64,000 nt of DNA from Actibacterium mucosum KCTC 23349 (GTDB lineage: Bacteria; Pseudomonadota; Alphaproteobacteria; Rhodobacterales; Rhodobacteraceae), in the NCBI RefSeq assembly GCF_000647975.1, contig NZ_JFKE01000004.1, forward strand, positions 472,953 to 536,952, read 5' to 3'. Below, piece after piece: positions 46,249 to 56,430 of this stretch (positions are counted from its first letter, which is position 1; every line of letters starts with the position of its first letter). The notes below the pieces were generated by a model that worked only from the letters and a program-made list of their open reading frames with translations, was not told where the DNA came from and did not search any database. The position numbers and the translations under genes are program-made.

Positions 46249-47901
46249 TCAGCCGTTCAGCAGGGCACGGGCGGCGGCACGTGCCTCGGTCGTGATGGTA
46301 TCACCTGACAGCATTCGGGCGATTTCATCAGTGCGTTCGTCGGCGGCAAGGGGCAAAACCTCGGACAGGGTCTGATCGTTTTCCACGCGCTTGGCCACGC
46401 GCCAGTGGTGCGCACCTTGTGCAGCGACCTGCGGCGAGTGGGTGACCACCAGAACCTGCCCTTCGTCCGCCAACGCGGCCAAGCGACGCCCCACCGCATC
46501 TGCAGTGGCGCCGCCGACCCCACGGTCGATTTCGTCAAAGATCATGGTCAGGCCGCGCGCTTCGCGGGTCAGACAGACTTTCAATGCCAACAGGAACCGG
46601 CTCAGCTCGCCACCCGAGGCAATCTTGTTCAGTGCGCCCGCCGGTGCGCCGGGGTTGGTCGCAACGGTAAAGGCAACCTCGTCTCGCCCCTCGGGGCCGG
46701 CGGCGCCTTCGGTGATTTCGGTTGCGAAGACGGCGCGTTCCATCTTGAGCGGTGCCAATTCGCCGGCCATCTGCGTGTCCAGCCTTTCGGCCGCTTCGGC
46801 GCGGGCCAGTCCAAGCGCATCAGCCGCCGTGTCATAGGTGATTTGGGCCTCGTTCAGCGCGGCCTTCAGAACGTCCAGGTGCCCCGCGCCCGCATCCAGT
46901 GCGCCCAGTTTGGCGCGAAGATCGGCGGCAAAATTGCCCAGCTCGTCTGGCAGCACATTATGCTTGCGGGCCAGACCGCGAATGGCAAAAAGCCGTTCCT
47001 CGACCATTTCCAGCTCGGCCGGATTAAACGACAGCTGGTCCATCACCGCGGCCACTCCACTCTGTGCCTCGCCCAGTTCCACTTGCGCCCGCGACAGTGC
47101 GTCCAAAGCCGGGCCAAGCGCCCCTTCGGTCGCGTCCGAGGCATCCTCCAACCAGCGCTGCGCGTCCCCCATGCGCCCCTCTGCGCCGTCGCCCCCCAAG
47201 GCCTGGATCGCCTTGGCGATGTCTTCGCGCACTTTGTCGGCGGCCTGCATCAGGCGGCGTTTGCTGTCCAGATCGGCCTCTTCACCGGGCTGGGGGTCCA
47301 GCCCGTCCAGCTCGGCCACGGCATGGCGCAGAAATTCTTCTTCGGTGCGGATTTCGGCCAAAGCGGCCTCGGCCGTATCCAGTGCCTTCCTTGCCGCTGC
47401 AACTTGCCGCCAAGCGGCCCGCGTTTCAGCCAAAGCCGTGTCCAGACCTGCAAAACCATCCAACATGGTGCGGTGGCCACGCGGGTTCAGCAGCCCCTTG
47501 TCGTCATGTTGTCCGTGCAACTCTACCAATGTGTCACTGAGTTCGCGCAGGACCTGCCCGCTGACACGGCGGTCATTGACCCAAGCGGTTTTGCGGCCTT
47601 CGACCGTGTTGATCCGGCGCATGATCAGGGTGCCGTCCTCGGCGTCCAGCCCGGCCTCGTCCAGAACGGCAAAAGCCGGGTGACCGTGAGGCAAATCGAA
47701 TTCTGCCACAACCTCACCCTGCGCGGCGCCCCTGCGGACAAGTTCGGCCCGCCCGCGCCAGCCCAGCACAAAACCCAGCGCGTCCAGCAGGATCGACTTG
47801 CCCGCCCCGGTCTCGCCGGTCAGCACATTCAACCCCGGCTGAAATCCAAGCTCCAGCCGGTCGATGATAAGAATGTCGCGAATTTCAAGACTGCGCAGCA
47901 T
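46249..47901 (-). CDS. recN: DNA repair protein RecN
   Basis: The protein has 550 residues, an SMC-like ATPase. Walker A is GETGAGKS (29-36) near the N-terminus, and the C-terminal signature is GGELSRFLLALK with Walker B TMIFDEIDRGVGG. A coiled-coil of ~300 residues lies between. It acts early in double-strand-break repair with RecA. It is the last gene of the minus-strand cluster, 21 nt after bamD, as in many alphaproteobacteria. Confidence 0.96.
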   Translation of the reverse strand: MLRSLEIRDILIIDRLELGFQPGLNVLTGETGAGKSILLDALGFVLGWRGRAELVRRGAAQGEVVAEFDLPHGHPAFAVLDEAGLDAEDGTLIMRRINTVEGRKTAWVNDRRVSGQVLRELSDTLVELHGQHDDKGLLNPRGHRTMLDGFAGLDTALAETRAAWRQVAAARKALDTAEAALAEIRTEEEFLRHAVAELDGLDPQPGEEADLDSKRRLMQAADKVREDIAKAIQALGGDGAEGRMGDAQRWLEDASDATEGALGPALDALSRAQVELGEAQSGVAAVMDQLSFNPAELEMVEERLFAIRGLARKHNVLPDELGNFAADLRAKLGALDAGAGHLDVLKAALNEAQITYDTAADALGLARAEAAERLDTQMAGELAPLKMERAVFATEITEGAAGPEGRDEVAFTVATNPGAPAGALNKIASGGELSRFLLALKVCLTREARGLTMIFDEIDRGVGGATADAVGRRLAALADEGQVLVVTHSPQVAAQGAHHWRVAKRVENDQTLSEVLPLAADERTDEIARMLSGDTITTEARAAARALLNG

Positions 47902-47922
47902 GCCAGCGCCCCAAAGCCCCGA

Positions 47923-48756
47923 TCAGAGCCATTCGCCCTTGATCATCTGACGATAGATCGCCTGCAACCAGCCCGTCCCGATCAGATCTGGTTTCAGACC
48001 GACACCCTGCAGCAGGTTATACCCATCCTCGTACCACTCGGTGGACTGGAAGTTATAACCAAGGATCGCACCTGCGGTCTGCGCCTCGTCCGTCAGACCC
48101 AGTGACAGATAGGCCTCGATCAGACGATACAGCGCTTCGGCAGTGTGGGTTGTGGTCTGGAAGTCCTCGACAACCACGCGAAAGCGGTTGATGGCCGCAG
48201 GGAAATGGCTGCGCTTGAGGTAATAGCGCCCGATCTCCATCTCTTTGGCCGACAGGTGGTCAAAGGCCAGATCAAATTTCAGGATCGACGATTGCGCGTA
48301 TTCGCTTTCGGGATAACGTTCGATCACCGTACGCAGCGCCTGCAGCGCCTGAAAGGTCAGCCCCTGGTCGCGGCCCACAAGATCGATCTGGTCGTAATAG
48401 CTGAGCGCCAGCAGGTATTGCGCATAGGCCGCGTCTTCGTCAGCCGGGTAGAAGTCGATATAACGCTGTGCGGTGGCGCGGCTGTTTTCATAGTCGCGAT
48501 CCAGATGATAGGCATAGGCCTGCATGATCAGCGCGCGTTTGGCCAGTTCGGAATATGGATAGAGGCGTTCAACCTCTCCATAAAGAACAGCGGCCTCTTC
48601 CGCGGTGCGGTCGTTGGAAACCTTTGCCTCAGCCTCGGCAAAGATCGCTTCGGCACTGCGCGTTTCAATCGGAGGTTCGCCCGGCCCGCAAGCCGACACA
48701 GTGCCGACAATTGCCATCGTCGCCAAAAGCTTGCCGCGGCCCCACATATTTGACAT
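47923..48756 (-). CDS. bamD: Outer membrane assembly lipoprotein BamD
   Basis: ATG 48756 gives 277 residues. The lipoprotein signal ends in VGTVSAC with the lipid cysteine at residue 23. The mature chain consists of TPR-like helices (AEEAAVLYGEVERLYPYSELAKRALIMQAYA and LALSYYDQIDLVGRDQ are conserved). BamD works with BamA to fold outer-membrane beta-barrels. It lies between lpxC and recN, a typical alphaproteobacterial order. Confidence 0.95.
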   Translation of the reverse strand: MSNMWGRGKLLATMAIVGTVSACGPGEPPIETRSAEAIFAEAEAKVSNDRTAEEAAVLYGEVERLYPYSELAKRALIMQAYAYHLDRDYENSRATAQRYIDFYPADEDAAYAQYLLALSYYDQIDLVGRDQGLTFQALQALRTVIERYPESEYAQSSILKFDLAFDHLSAKEMEIGRYYLKRSHFPAAINRFRVVVEDFQTTTHTAEALYRLIEAYLSLGLTDEAQTAGAILGYNFQSTEWYEDGYNLLQGVGLKPDLIGTGWLQAIYRQMIKGEWL

Positions 48757-48880
48757 CTGCTGCAAAACCTCTTGTTCGCTCGGCCTCGCCCGCCCTGGCC
48801 GTGGCGGCACTGGCGCGGTCTTCCTCGTGTCCTAGCACAGAAAATTCCGCTGCAAAATGTCTTATAGTGGGAAAAGCGGT

Positions 48881-49810
48881 TTAGGCGACCGCTTGCACGT
48901 CCGACACTTTCACACCGGCACCCGGCAAACGCGCAACCTGGGCTGCGGAACAATCGATAACGCGGGTTGCGTCGGGATCAGCAAACAGCGCACGCAACAG
49001 CTTGTTGGTCAGGGCATGACCGGCCCGAAAGCCTTCATATCGGCCAAGGATCGGGGCCCCGGCCAAAGCCAGGTCACCCATGGCGTCCAACATCTTGTGG
49101 CGCACGGCCTCGTCGCTATGGCGCAATCCACCAGGGCTGAGCACGCGGCCCTGATCGTACACAACGGCATTGTGAATGCTGCCACCAAGCGCCAGACCGG
49201 CGGCGTGCATCTGTTCCACGTCCGACTGCATGCAGAATGTGCGGCTGTCACACAATTCGCGAACAAAGCTGCCATTGGCCATGTTCAGCATCTTGTGCTG
49301 AGTGCCGATCGCGGCCTCGTCAAACTCGATACGGAAATCGATCTCAAGGCTATCGGCCGGCACCAAACGCGCCACGGCCGTGCCGTGGGTAACTTGCACG
49401 GGCTTCAGCACCTGCAAGGCATGAACCGGCGCATCCAGTTCTTGACGGCCCGCTGCGATGAACGCGGTGACATAGGGGATGGATGATCCATCCAGCACCG
49501 GGACCTCGGGGCCATCCAGTTCGATTACCGCGTTTTGAATGCCGCAACCGGCCAGCGCAGCCATAACATGTTCGACAGTAGCGACCGTAACGCCATCTTC
49601 GTTGGAAAGCTTGGTACATAATTGCGCGGGAATTGCGTTGCTCCACAACGCAGCAATCATCGGGTCGCCTTTGGCGACATCCGTGCGGCGGAACCAGATT
49701 CCATGATTTGCGGCGGCTGGCTTGATCTCCATCCGAACCGGACGTCCTGAATGCAGGCCAAGGCCAGTGAAGCGAGCAGTTTTACGCAATGTCGTTTGCA
49801 ATTGGTTCAC
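48881..49810 (-). CDS. lpxC: UDP-3-O-acyl-N-acetylglucosamine deacetylase
   Basis: The protein has 309 residues. Zinc ligands are His81 (VEHVMAAL), His238 and Asp242 (HKMLDAMGD), and His265 (RAGHALTN) is the catalytic base. It carries out the committed step of lipid A synthesis. Start ATG 49810 (MNQLQTTLRKTARFTGLGLHSG) is the canonical one. It lies after ftsZ, beyond a terminator, and so has its own promoter in the 218-bp gap. Confidence 0.97.
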   Translation of the reverse strand: MNQLQTTLRKTARFTGLGLHSGRPVRMEIKPAAANHGIWFRRTDVAKGDPMIAALWSNAIPAQLCTKLSNEDGVTVATVEHVMAALAGCGIQNAVIELDGPEVPVLDGSSIPYVTAFIAAGRQELDAPVHALQVLKPVQVTHGTAVARLVPADSLEIDFRIEFDEAAIGTQHKMLNMANGSFVRELCDSRTFCMQSDVEQMHAAGLALGGSIHNAVVYDQGRVLSPGGLRHSDEAVRHKMLDAMGDLALAGAPILGRYEGFRAGHALTNKLLRALFADPDATRVIDCSAAQVARLPGAGVKVSDVQAVA

Positions 49811-49969
49811 CCAAGTTCACAGTAACCGAACGTCCCCAAACGTCGGCACGTATTAGGTAAAAGCCTGCCGGGTCGATCACAACTCAAACATTGCAACGTT
49901 GTGAAACATTGCCCATTTCGCATCGGCAGAATCTTGCCAATGCTGCTGTGCAGAAATGGAATTCTTTGA

Positions 49970-50004
49970 AAACAAAAGAAAAACGGGCGCCTGAGTGCCG
50001 CCCG
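49970..50004 (-). terminator. Terminator of ftsZ
   Basis: On the minus strand CGGGCG pairs with CGCCCG (plus-strand 49999-50004 and 49984-49989) and is followed by TTTTTCTTTTG. It begins 25 nt after the ftsZ stop. Confidence 0.8.
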
Positions 50005-50028
50005 CTTCCCGTGTATCTGTAAAAATTG

Positions 50029-51636
50029 TTAGTTGGCCTGACGGCGCAGGAAGGCCGGAATTTCGATCCGTTCCTGATCTTCGTCCATCTCTTGCGCGTC
50101 GTCGTAACCTGTCACAGGCGGTTGCTGACGCGGCGCTGCAGCAGGTTCGGCACCGTGGCCGGACATGCGGTTGATCAGGTTGCCAATGCCAAACCGTCCT
50201 TTGTCGGCGCCACGCGGATCACCGGCTTCGGGCGCGGTTGCCTGCCCCATTTGCGGGTTCTCGGTTGCCCGCGGAACCTTCGACACCGCGGCCTGCAGGC
50301 GGGCCAGAGCCTCGGGCGTTGGGGTGCCGGGCGCCCGCGGTTTGGGCGCGACAAAGGCTTCGTCTGCGGGCTCTTCGTCATAGGCCGGGGCCTGAGCAAC
50401 GGGCTGTGTTTCAACCGGTTGCGGACGGTAGGCCGGGGGCGGCAGATCGTCAGACAGTTCGTCTTCGAATACACCTGCGGCGTCTTCGGCGGCTTGTTCG
50501 GCTGCCAGCTCCGCTTCGAGGTTCGGGAACAATGTTGGTTCACCGGCCGCTGCCACGGGTTCCGGGGCCTCTTCAACCGGCGCGGCGGCGGGTTGCGGGT
50601 TCTCCAGAATTGCGGGTTTCAGCGGCTCTGCCATGCGGCGGCGGGGCACCGGCACGGCTTCGGTTACGGCCTGTGCGTCGATGCCGGTAGCCACAACCGA
50701 CACCCGCATGGAGCCTTCCATGCCTGTGTCCAGGGTCGAGCCAACGATGATATTCGCCTCGGCATCCACCTCTTCGCGAATGCGGTTCGCGGCCTCGTCC
50801 AGTTCGAACAGGGTCAGGTCATACCCGCCGGTGATGTTAATCAGAACACCCTTCGCACCGCGCAGGCTGATCTCGTCCAGCAGCGGGTTAGCGATGGCCT
50901 TCTCGGCGGCCTGAATGGCGCGATCTTCGCCCTCGGCCTCGCCTGTGCCCATCATCGCCTTGCCCATCTCGTCCATCACGGCGCGGACATCGGCAAAGTC
51001 GAGGTTGATCAGACCCGGGCGCACCATCAGGTCGGTCACGCCCTTCACACCCTGGTACAGCACGTCGTCGGCCAGGCTGAACGCCTCGGTAAAGGTGGTT
51101 TTCTCATTCGCCAGACGGAACAGGTTCTGGTTGGGAATGATGATCAGCGTGTCGACAACCTTTTGCAGGGCTTCGACACCCTCTTCGGCCTGTCGCATGC
51201 GCTTTGCGCCTTCGAACTGAAACGGCTTGGTCACAACGCCGACGGTCAGCACGCCCAGTTCACGCGCGGCCTGCGCGATGATCGGTGCGGCACCCGTTCC
51301 GGTGCCCCCGCCCATGCCGGCGGTGATAAAGCACATATGCGCGCCGGCTAGGTGGTCGACAATTTCTTCGATGGTTTCTTCGGCGGCGGCAGCCCCAACC
51401 GACGGCCGCGCGCCCGCGCCCAGCCCTTCGGTTACCTTCACACCCATTTGGATCTTGGCCGCGGCATCAGATTGCTGAAGCGCCTGCGCGTCGGTGTTCG
51501 CTGTCACGAACTCCACGCCTTCAAGCTCTTTCTCGATCATGTTGTTCACGGCATTGCCGCCCGCACCACCGACACCAAATACGGTAATCCGCGGCTTCAG
51601 CTCTTCTTGATCCGGCATTGTAAGGTTCAAAGTCAT
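50029..51636 (-). CDS. ftsZ: Cell division protein FtsZ
   Basis: The protein has 535 residues, against 383 in E. coli. The GTPase domain has [10 protein letters not shown], the tubulin signature GGGTGTG (109-115) and NLDFADVR. After residue ~320 comes a ~200-residue linker rich in Pro, Ala and Glu. The C-terminal peptide [14 protein letters not shown] binds FtsA and other partners. Long linkers are usual in alphaproteobacteria. It forms the Z-ring at midcell. There is a 174-bp gap to ftsA, so an additional promoter is likely. Confidence 0.98.
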   Translation of the reverse strand: MTLNLTMPDQEELKPRITVFGVGGAGGNAVNNMIEKELEGVEFVTANTDAQALQQSDAAAKIQMGVKVTEGLGAGARPSVGAAAAEETIEEIVDHLAGAHMCFITAGMGGGTGTGAAPIIAQAARELGVLTVGVVTKPFQFEGAKRMRQAEEGVEALQKVVDTLIIIPNQNLFRLANEKTTFTEAFSLADDVLYQGVKGVTDLMVRPGLINLDFADVRAVMDEMGKAMMGTGEAEGEDRAIQAAEKAIANPLLDEISLRGAKGVLINITGGYDLTLFELDEAANRIREEVDAEANIIVGSTLDTGMEGSMRVSVVATGIDAQAVTEAVPVPRRRMAEPLKPAILENPQPAAAPVEEAPEPVAAAGEPTLFPNLEAELAAEQAAEDAAGVFEDELSDDLPPPAYRPQPVETQPVAQAPAYDEEPADEAFVAPKPRAPGTPTPEALARLQAAVSKVPRATENPQMGQATAPEAGDPRGADKGRFGIGNLINRMSGHGAEPAAAPRQQPPVTGYDDAQEMDEDQERIEIPAFLRRQAN

Positions 51637-51810
51637 CGATCTGTCCGCCTGTTTTATTCATGCCCGGCCTTAAACAGCCTGGGTTTATCTTGCTCCGATT
51701 CTAAGCCTTTCCACTGATAAGGTCACCCAAAAAACGCAAAAACACCACAAAATATTGCGTTTTCTTTCAACAGGTCCAGCGGCATTTCGCCGAAGGCACC
51801 GTATCTTGCG

Positions 51811-53145
51811 TCACCAGTTGTCGCGGAACCAACGCACCGCGCGACGCAGCGAGCGCGCCGGATAGCGTTCCATTGGCATCTCGAAATCCCACCATTCGTC
51901 CTGTGGGTGCGCCGCAAAGAGACACAGCCCAACGGCACTGGAGAATGCCGAGCCGGTTGCGGCCTGTGGCAGCCCCTGCACACGCAGCGGGCGGCCCAGG
52001 CGCACCTGCTGGCCCAGGATACGGCTGGCCAACCCGTCCAGGCCCGGAATCTGGCATCCGCCACCGGTCAACACGATCTGTTGGCTGGGCAGATGTTCGA
52101 ACCCGGCTGCATCCAGTCGGGCACGCACGTCTTCCAGGATCTCTTCGATCCGTGGGCGCATGATCCCAATCAACTCGGCCCGGCTGACCTGCCGGCGGTC
52201 GCGTTCATAATCCCCGCTGTCGCCGGCGATTTCGATCATATCGCGGTCGTCCATGCCGGTTGCGACGGCGCCGCCGCTGAAGGTCTTGATCCGCTCCGCC
52301 TGCGCCAGAGGCACTTGCAGACCCTTGGAAATGTCGGCGGTGATATGGTCACCGCCCAAGCGTACTGTGTCCGCGAAGATCATGTGTTTCTTGATAAAAA
52401 TCGAAACGCCGGTCGTGCCACCACCCAGATCGATGCAGGCCGCTCCCAGCTCTTGCTCATCCTCGACCAACGAGGAAATTCCCGACACATATGCCGACGA
52501 TGCCAGCCCGGCCAGCTCCAGATCGCAGCGCTTGATGCAGTACAGAAGGTTCTGCAGAACCGTCGCGTCGGCGGTCAGAACATGCATGTCACAAGCAAGC
52601 CGGTTGCCGATCTGCCCCCGTGGGTCGCCCATGCCTGAACGATGATCAAGTGCAAAGTTCACCGGCTGTGCATGCAGTACTTCGCGGTCCTGCCCAAAGT
52701 CCGGCGCATCGCACGAGGCCAGCACGCGCGCCACGTCATTTTCGGTCACAACGCTTTCGGCCAGATCGATTTCGCCGTTCAGGCCATAGGACCGCGGCGT
52801 CGCACCGGACATGCAGGCAATCACGTGGTCGACGCGCAGTTTGGCCATCTTCTGCGCTGCCTGTACAGCGGTTCGAATGGCGCGTTCGGTCTCGGCCATC
52901 GTGTCGATTTCGCCAAATCTCACCCCGCGCGAACGGGTTGTGGCGGCACCGATCACCCGGAACGAGCTTTGCCCGGCCAGCGACCCAACGCCGTCGCCTC
53001 CGTTGAACCGATCCGGCCCGTCAAACCGCAGCACCAGGCACGCGATTTTCGAGCTGCCCACATCCAAAATCGCCACGACGCCACGATCCATCGCGGCCTT
53101 GCGCATGCGCCGCATGGCGCGCTGAGACTGGTACAGCTCGGTCAT
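51811..53145 (-). CDS. ftsA: Cell division protein FtsA
   Basis: The protein has 444 residues of the actin fold: VVAILDVGSSKIACLVLRF (phosphate 1), AACIDLGGGTTGVSIF (phosphate 2) and IVLTGGGCQIPGLDGLA (adenosine). The C-terminal amphipathic helix is RRAVRWFRDNW, which ties FtsZ to the membrane. It starts 4 nt inside the ftsQ end (ATGA). Confidence 0.97.
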   Translation of the reverse strand: MTELYQSQRAMRRMRKAAMDRGVVAILDVGSSKIACLVLRFDGPDRFNGGDGVGSLAGQSSFRVIGAATTRSRGVRFGEIDTMAETERAIRTAVQAAQKMAKLRVDHVIACMSGATPRSYGLNGEIDLAESVVTENDVARVLASCDAPDFGQDREVLHAQPVNFALDHRSGMGDPRGQIGNRLACDMHVLTADATVLQNLLYCIKRCDLELAGLASSAYVSGISSLVEDEQELGAACIDLGGGTTGVSIFIKKHMIFADTVRLGGDHITADISKGLQVPLAQAERIKTFSGGAVATGMDDRDMIEIAGDSGDYERDRRQVSRAELIGIMRPRIEEILEDVRARLDAAGFEHLPSQQIVLTGGGCQIPGLDGLASRILGQQVRLGRPLRVQGLPQAATGSAFSSAVGLCLFAAHPQDEWWDFEMPMERYPARSLRRAVRWFRDNW

Positions 53146-54017
53146 TGTAAAATTACTCCTGCCTCTAGGCTTTTTATTCGCCGCATCTCGTCCACCGCGC
53201 CCGGAGCCATCCGGAGCGTCGGCCGTGCGGCGTTTCGCATATCCACAATCACAAGGTCGCGTTCCAACATGTCGTCGGCCTGGTCCAGCGCGATGACCCG
53301 TTGCAACGCCTCAACTGCGCCTGTTTCCGGCAACAAAATGCGTTGATCGCGGTCCAAAACCACGTCCCAACGGCGGGCACCAACACGGGCCAATCCGCGC
53401 AACCGGTCCTTGAGCGGGGCGGCGGCATTCATCAAAAGAAGGGCTTCGACGACAGCTTTGTCAGCCTCGTCCCCGGCGATCACCGGCAAGTCGCCACGCA
53501 CTGAACGTGCCGCCAGCGGGGCCACCCGATGCCCTTCGGCATCCAGCAACTCCAACCCGCGTCGCGAGCGCCAGACCACAGCGGGGACACGTTCCACCAC
53601 GGTCACCTGCAGGACCCCGCCATCCCGTATGCGCAGATCGGCGCGCGCCACCGCGTCCAGCCCCGCGACGATGCCGCGCATCACTTCGAGGTCCAGATCG
53701 AACGAGCTGATCGGAAAGTCGACCGGCAGCACTTCGCGGATATCATCCGACAATTCGGTCGACGCACCATCGATGGCCATCAACCCCACCATGAACTCGG
53801 GCCGTTCCTCGAAAGACCGGCGCAGTTCCATGTATTTTGTTGCAATCGCCTCGCGCCGGTCCGCGTCCGAAAAATAGAACCCACCAGCAAACACTATGAC
53901 AAAGCTGGGCACGCCCACTCGCAACAACGCGCGGAAGAAGGGTGTCAGCCACAACCGGTTCAGACGGTAGGACAGGCGCGTGGGTGCGGGGTCGCGTTTT
54001 GGGTTCACCGGTTGCAC
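53142..54017 (-). CDS. ftsQ: Cell division protein FtsQ
   Basis: The protein has 291 residues: a short cytoplasmic tail, one membrane helix (about residues 32-50, VGVPSFVIVFAGGFYF), a POTRA domain (RPEFMVGLMAIDGASTELSDDIREVLP) and an FtsQ beta domain. It links the early and late divisome. It overlaps ddl by 13 nt and ftsA by 4 nt. Confidence 0.93.
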   Translation of the reverse strand: MQPVNPKRDPAPTRLSYRLNRLWLTPFFRALLRVGVPSFVIVFAGGFYFSDADRREAIATKYMELRRSFEERPEFMVGLMAIDGASTELSDDIREVLPVDFPISSFDLDLEVMRGIVAGLDAVARADLRIRDGGVLQVTVVERVPAVVWRSRRGLELLDAEGHRVAPLAARSVRGDLPVIAGDEADKAVVEALLLMNAAAPLKDRLRGLARVGARRWDVVLDRDQRILLPETGAVEALQRVIALDQADDMLERDLVIVDMRNAARPTLRMAPGAVDEMRRIKSLEAGVILQ

Positions 54018-54925
54018 GAGGCATCCTCCACAATCCAGGCGCAGAACTGTCCAAAACTCATCCCCGCATGCGCGGCCTGTTCGGGCGTCAACGAGGTGGG
54101 GGTCATCCCCGGCTGCGTATTGGTTTCAAGCAGGATCAACCCATCCAGCCCGCGCCGGTCATCCCAGCGGAAATCCGTACGACTGACGCCGCGACACCCC
54201 AGCGCGTCATGGGCTCGCTTTGCATACTCCATGCACGCATCGAAAATCTCGGACGGCACATCGGCGGGCACCTCATGGCGCGAACCGCCGGGCTTATACT
54301 TGGCGTCGTAGTCATACCAGCCATCGGTGATGATGTCGGTGACGGTCAAAGGCCGGTCGCCCATCACCGTGGTGGTCAGCTCGCGACCCGGCGCGTATGT
54401 TTCCACCATGACCTGATCCGGCATGGTGTCGGCCAGTTTCGGCGGGCCATTGGCGGCCTCATGTACGATGTAAATCCCGACAGACGAGCCTTCATTGTTG
54501 GGCTTGACCACGTAGGGCGGTGTCATCAGGTGCGCCGCCATCACTTCGGCCTTCGACGCGATCCGCGAGGTCACAACCGGCAGGCCCGCGGCGGCAAATG
54601 TCGCTTTTGACCGGGTTTTGTCCATTGCCAAGGCCGACGCCAGAACGCCGGAATGCGTATAGGGGATCTGCAACCATTCCAGCAGCCCCTGCACACAGCC
54701 ATCTTCGCCCCAGCGACCGTGCAGGGCGTTGAATACAACATCGGGTTGAATTTCGGACAAGCGTGCAGACAGGTCGGCACCGGCATCCACCTGCACCACC
54801 TCAAATCCTTCGCCCGCCAGCGCGGCGGCGCATTCACGCCCTGTCGAAAGTGACACCTCGCGTTCCGCCGAGGGGCCACCCATCAGTACCGCCACTTTCG
54901 GGTTTGCCCTGCTCGACATACCCAC
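54005..54925 (-). CDS. ddl: D-alanine--D-alanine ligase
   Basis: The protein has 306 residues, ATP-grasp type. KVAVLMGGPSAEREVSL at the N-terminus and NTQPGMTPTSLTPEQA near the end are family marks. GTG 54925, seven bases after GAGG, is preferred over ATG 54919. It joins two D-alanines for the pentapeptide. It lies between murB and ftsQ in the division cluster. Confidence 0.96.
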   Translation of the reverse strand: MGMSSRANPKVAVLMGGPSAEREVSLSTGRECAAALAGEGFEVVQVDAGADLSARLSEIQPDVVFNALHGRWGEDGCVQGLLEWLQIPYTHSGVLASALAMDKTRSKATFAAAGLPVVTSRIASKAEVMAAHLMTPPYVVKPNNEGSSVGIYIVHEAANGPPKLADTMPDQVMVETYAPGRELTTTVMGDRPLTVTDIITDGWYDYDAKYKPGGSRHEVPADVPSEIFDACMEYAKRAHDALGCRGVSRTDFRWDDRRGLDGLILLETNTQPGMTPTSLTPEQAAHAGMSFGQFCAWIVEDASCNR

Positions 54926-54966
54926 GAATGTGCCTCATAAACCGGGCCTTTTGCGGCCCTTGGAAG

Positions 54967-55905
54967 TTATTCTTCTGCCGCCGGTTCACCGACGCGCATG
55001 ATCTCCCATTGTAAGTCTATTCCGCTGTTTTGAAAAACCCTTTTTCGCACTTCTTCACCCAAATTTTCCAGATCTGCGGCCGTTGCGCCGCCCGTGTTGA
55101 TCAGAAAGTTCGAATGCTTCTCCGACATCTGCGCCCCACCGATGCGCGCGCCACGCATGCCGGCATCGTCGATCACCTTCCACGCCTTCAGGTCGTGCAC
55201 GTCGTCGTCGCGCCCGGTCGAGCTGTATCCGGCCGGGTTGCGAAAGGTGGATCCGGCGCTGCGATCCTTGGTGGGCTGGCTGGCGTCGCGCCGCGCCAAC
55301 TGTTCGTCCATCCGGTTGGCCAGCGCCTGCGGGTCACCGGGCACGCCCTGCAACAGAACCTCGGTGATCACCCAGCCTTCGGGCAGATCGCTCTGGCGAT
55401 AGCGAAAGTTCAGATCATCCGGCCCCAGCACATGCACCGCCCCATCGCGCGCCACCGCCGTGGCCTGCACAAACACATCCGCCGTATAGCTGCCATAGCA
55501 GCCCGCATTCATCCGCACCGCGCCGCCAATGGCGCCGGGGATGGTCCGTAGAAAGGTCAGATCCACGCCCGCCTCGGCCGCACGCCGCGCCACATGCGCA
55601 TCCAGCGCCGCCGCCCCGGCGCGCACACGGGTGCCGTCCACCTCGATCCCATTGAACCCGCGCCCCAACCGGATCACCACGGCCCGCAAGCCCCCGTCGC
55701 GCACAATCAGATTGCTGCCCACCCCCATGGGAAAGACAGGCACCGAAGCGTCCAACGCCGCCAGAAACGCCGCTAAATCCGCCTGATCAGCCGGCTGAAA
55801 CACCCAATCCGCCGGGCCACCCACCCGCAGCCAGGTGAGGCCATCCAGTTGTTTCTGCGGTGTTATCGTCCCACGAACCGCAGGCATCTCAATCGGTTTG
55901 GTCAT
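54967..55905 (-). CDS. murB: UDP-N-acetylenolpyruvoylglucosamine reductase
   Basis: The protein has 312 residues with the FAD-binding domain ([18 protein letters not shown]) and the MurB C-terminal domain ([17 protein letters not shown]: [16 protein letters not shown], with active-site serine; glutamate in [14 protein letters not shown] region). It makes UDP-MurNAc in the cytoplasm. Its start overlaps the end of the small membrane gene at 55889 by 17 nt. Confidence 0.96.
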   Translation of the reverse strand: MTKPIEMPAVRGTITPQKQLDGLTWLRVGGPADWVFQPADQADLAAFLAALDASVPVFPMGVGSNLIVRDGGLRAVVIRLGRGFNGIEVDGTRVRAGAAALDAHVARRAAEAGVDLTFLRTIPGAIGGAVRMNAGCYGSYTADVFVQATAVARDGAVHVLGPDDLNFRYRQSDLPEGWVITEVLLQGVPGDPQALANRMDEQLARRDASQPTKDRSAGSTFRNPAGYSSTGRDDDVHDLKAWKVIDDAGMRGARIGGAQMSEKHSNFLINTGGATAADLENLGEEVRKRVFQNSGIDLQWEIMRVGEPAAEE

Positions 55906-56182
55906 TGTTTTCCTTCTTTGCGGCGTTCACCAGTACGGCCACAAACATACCCAACACAACCCCCAATGCCAGGATCGCAACCCCGATCCACAGAATGAAC
56001 ACGCCCAGGCCCTCCCACCCTTGGGCCCGCTCCATCCACGCCCACATGAACATCTGCGGCGCACCGGCCAAAAGCAGCGCACACCCGGCCCAGCCGAACC
56101 TGCGCGCCCGGACAAGCCGAAACCCCAGTATCGCAAGCCCCAGCCCAACGGCCAGGCTGACGCCCCAATAGGCCCAGATCAT
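55889..56182 (-). CDS. Small membrane protein between DUF2484 genes and murB
   Basis: ATG 56182 gives 97 residues with three hydrophobic helices ([21 protein letters not shown] ...; [39 protein letters not shown]) and a charged tail ([11 protein letters not shown]). A longer frame to 56452 would overlap the preceding gene and is rejected. The start overlaps the previous stop (4 nt). Function unknown; it is part of the murC-murB operon. Confidence 0.8.
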   Translation of the reverse strand: MIWAYWGVSLAVGLGLAILGFRLVRARRFGWAGCALLLAGAPQMFMWAWMERAQGWEGLGVFILWIGVAILALGVVLGMFVAVLVNAAKKENNDQTD

Positions 56183-56430
56183 GAACCGGTCAGGGTTCGC
56201 CGCAGCCAGCGGGCCAGGTAAATCACCGGCCAGCGCAGGATCAGCCCCGCCACCACAAGGGTGATCAGCGCCCAGCCGGTGCCGTTTTCGACCCAGATAA
56301 AGACCAACAGCGGCGCCCCAGCAGCCATCAGCGCATAGGCCAGCGGCCAGTGATGGCGGCGCGACGGGAACATCGACAAGACGCCCGCGACCACCACCCA
56401 GACGCACAGCAGGATCAACGACAGGCTCAT
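56179..56430 (-). CDS. DUF2484 family membrane protein, copy 2
   Basis: The protein has 83 residues with two or three membrane helices (LSLILLCVWVVVAGVLSM; LAYALMAAGAPLLVFIWV; LITLVVAGLILRWPVIYLARW). The FPSRRHHWPLAYALMAAG and LRWPVIYLARW parts fit DUF2484, a family I know mainly from Rhodobacterales mur clusters. It is a distant paralogue of the next gene upstream (56427-56696) and is linked to it by a 4-nt overlap. Function unknown. Confidence 0.82.
   Translation of the reverse strand: MSLSLILLCVWVVVAGVLSMFPSRRHHWPLAYALMAAGAPLLVFIWVENGTGWALITLVVAGLILRWPVIYLARWLRRTLTGS

Noticed and set aside
46405..48105. 566-codon frame on the plus strand opposite recN
   Set aside because: Antisense to RecN with its Walker motifs; no support.
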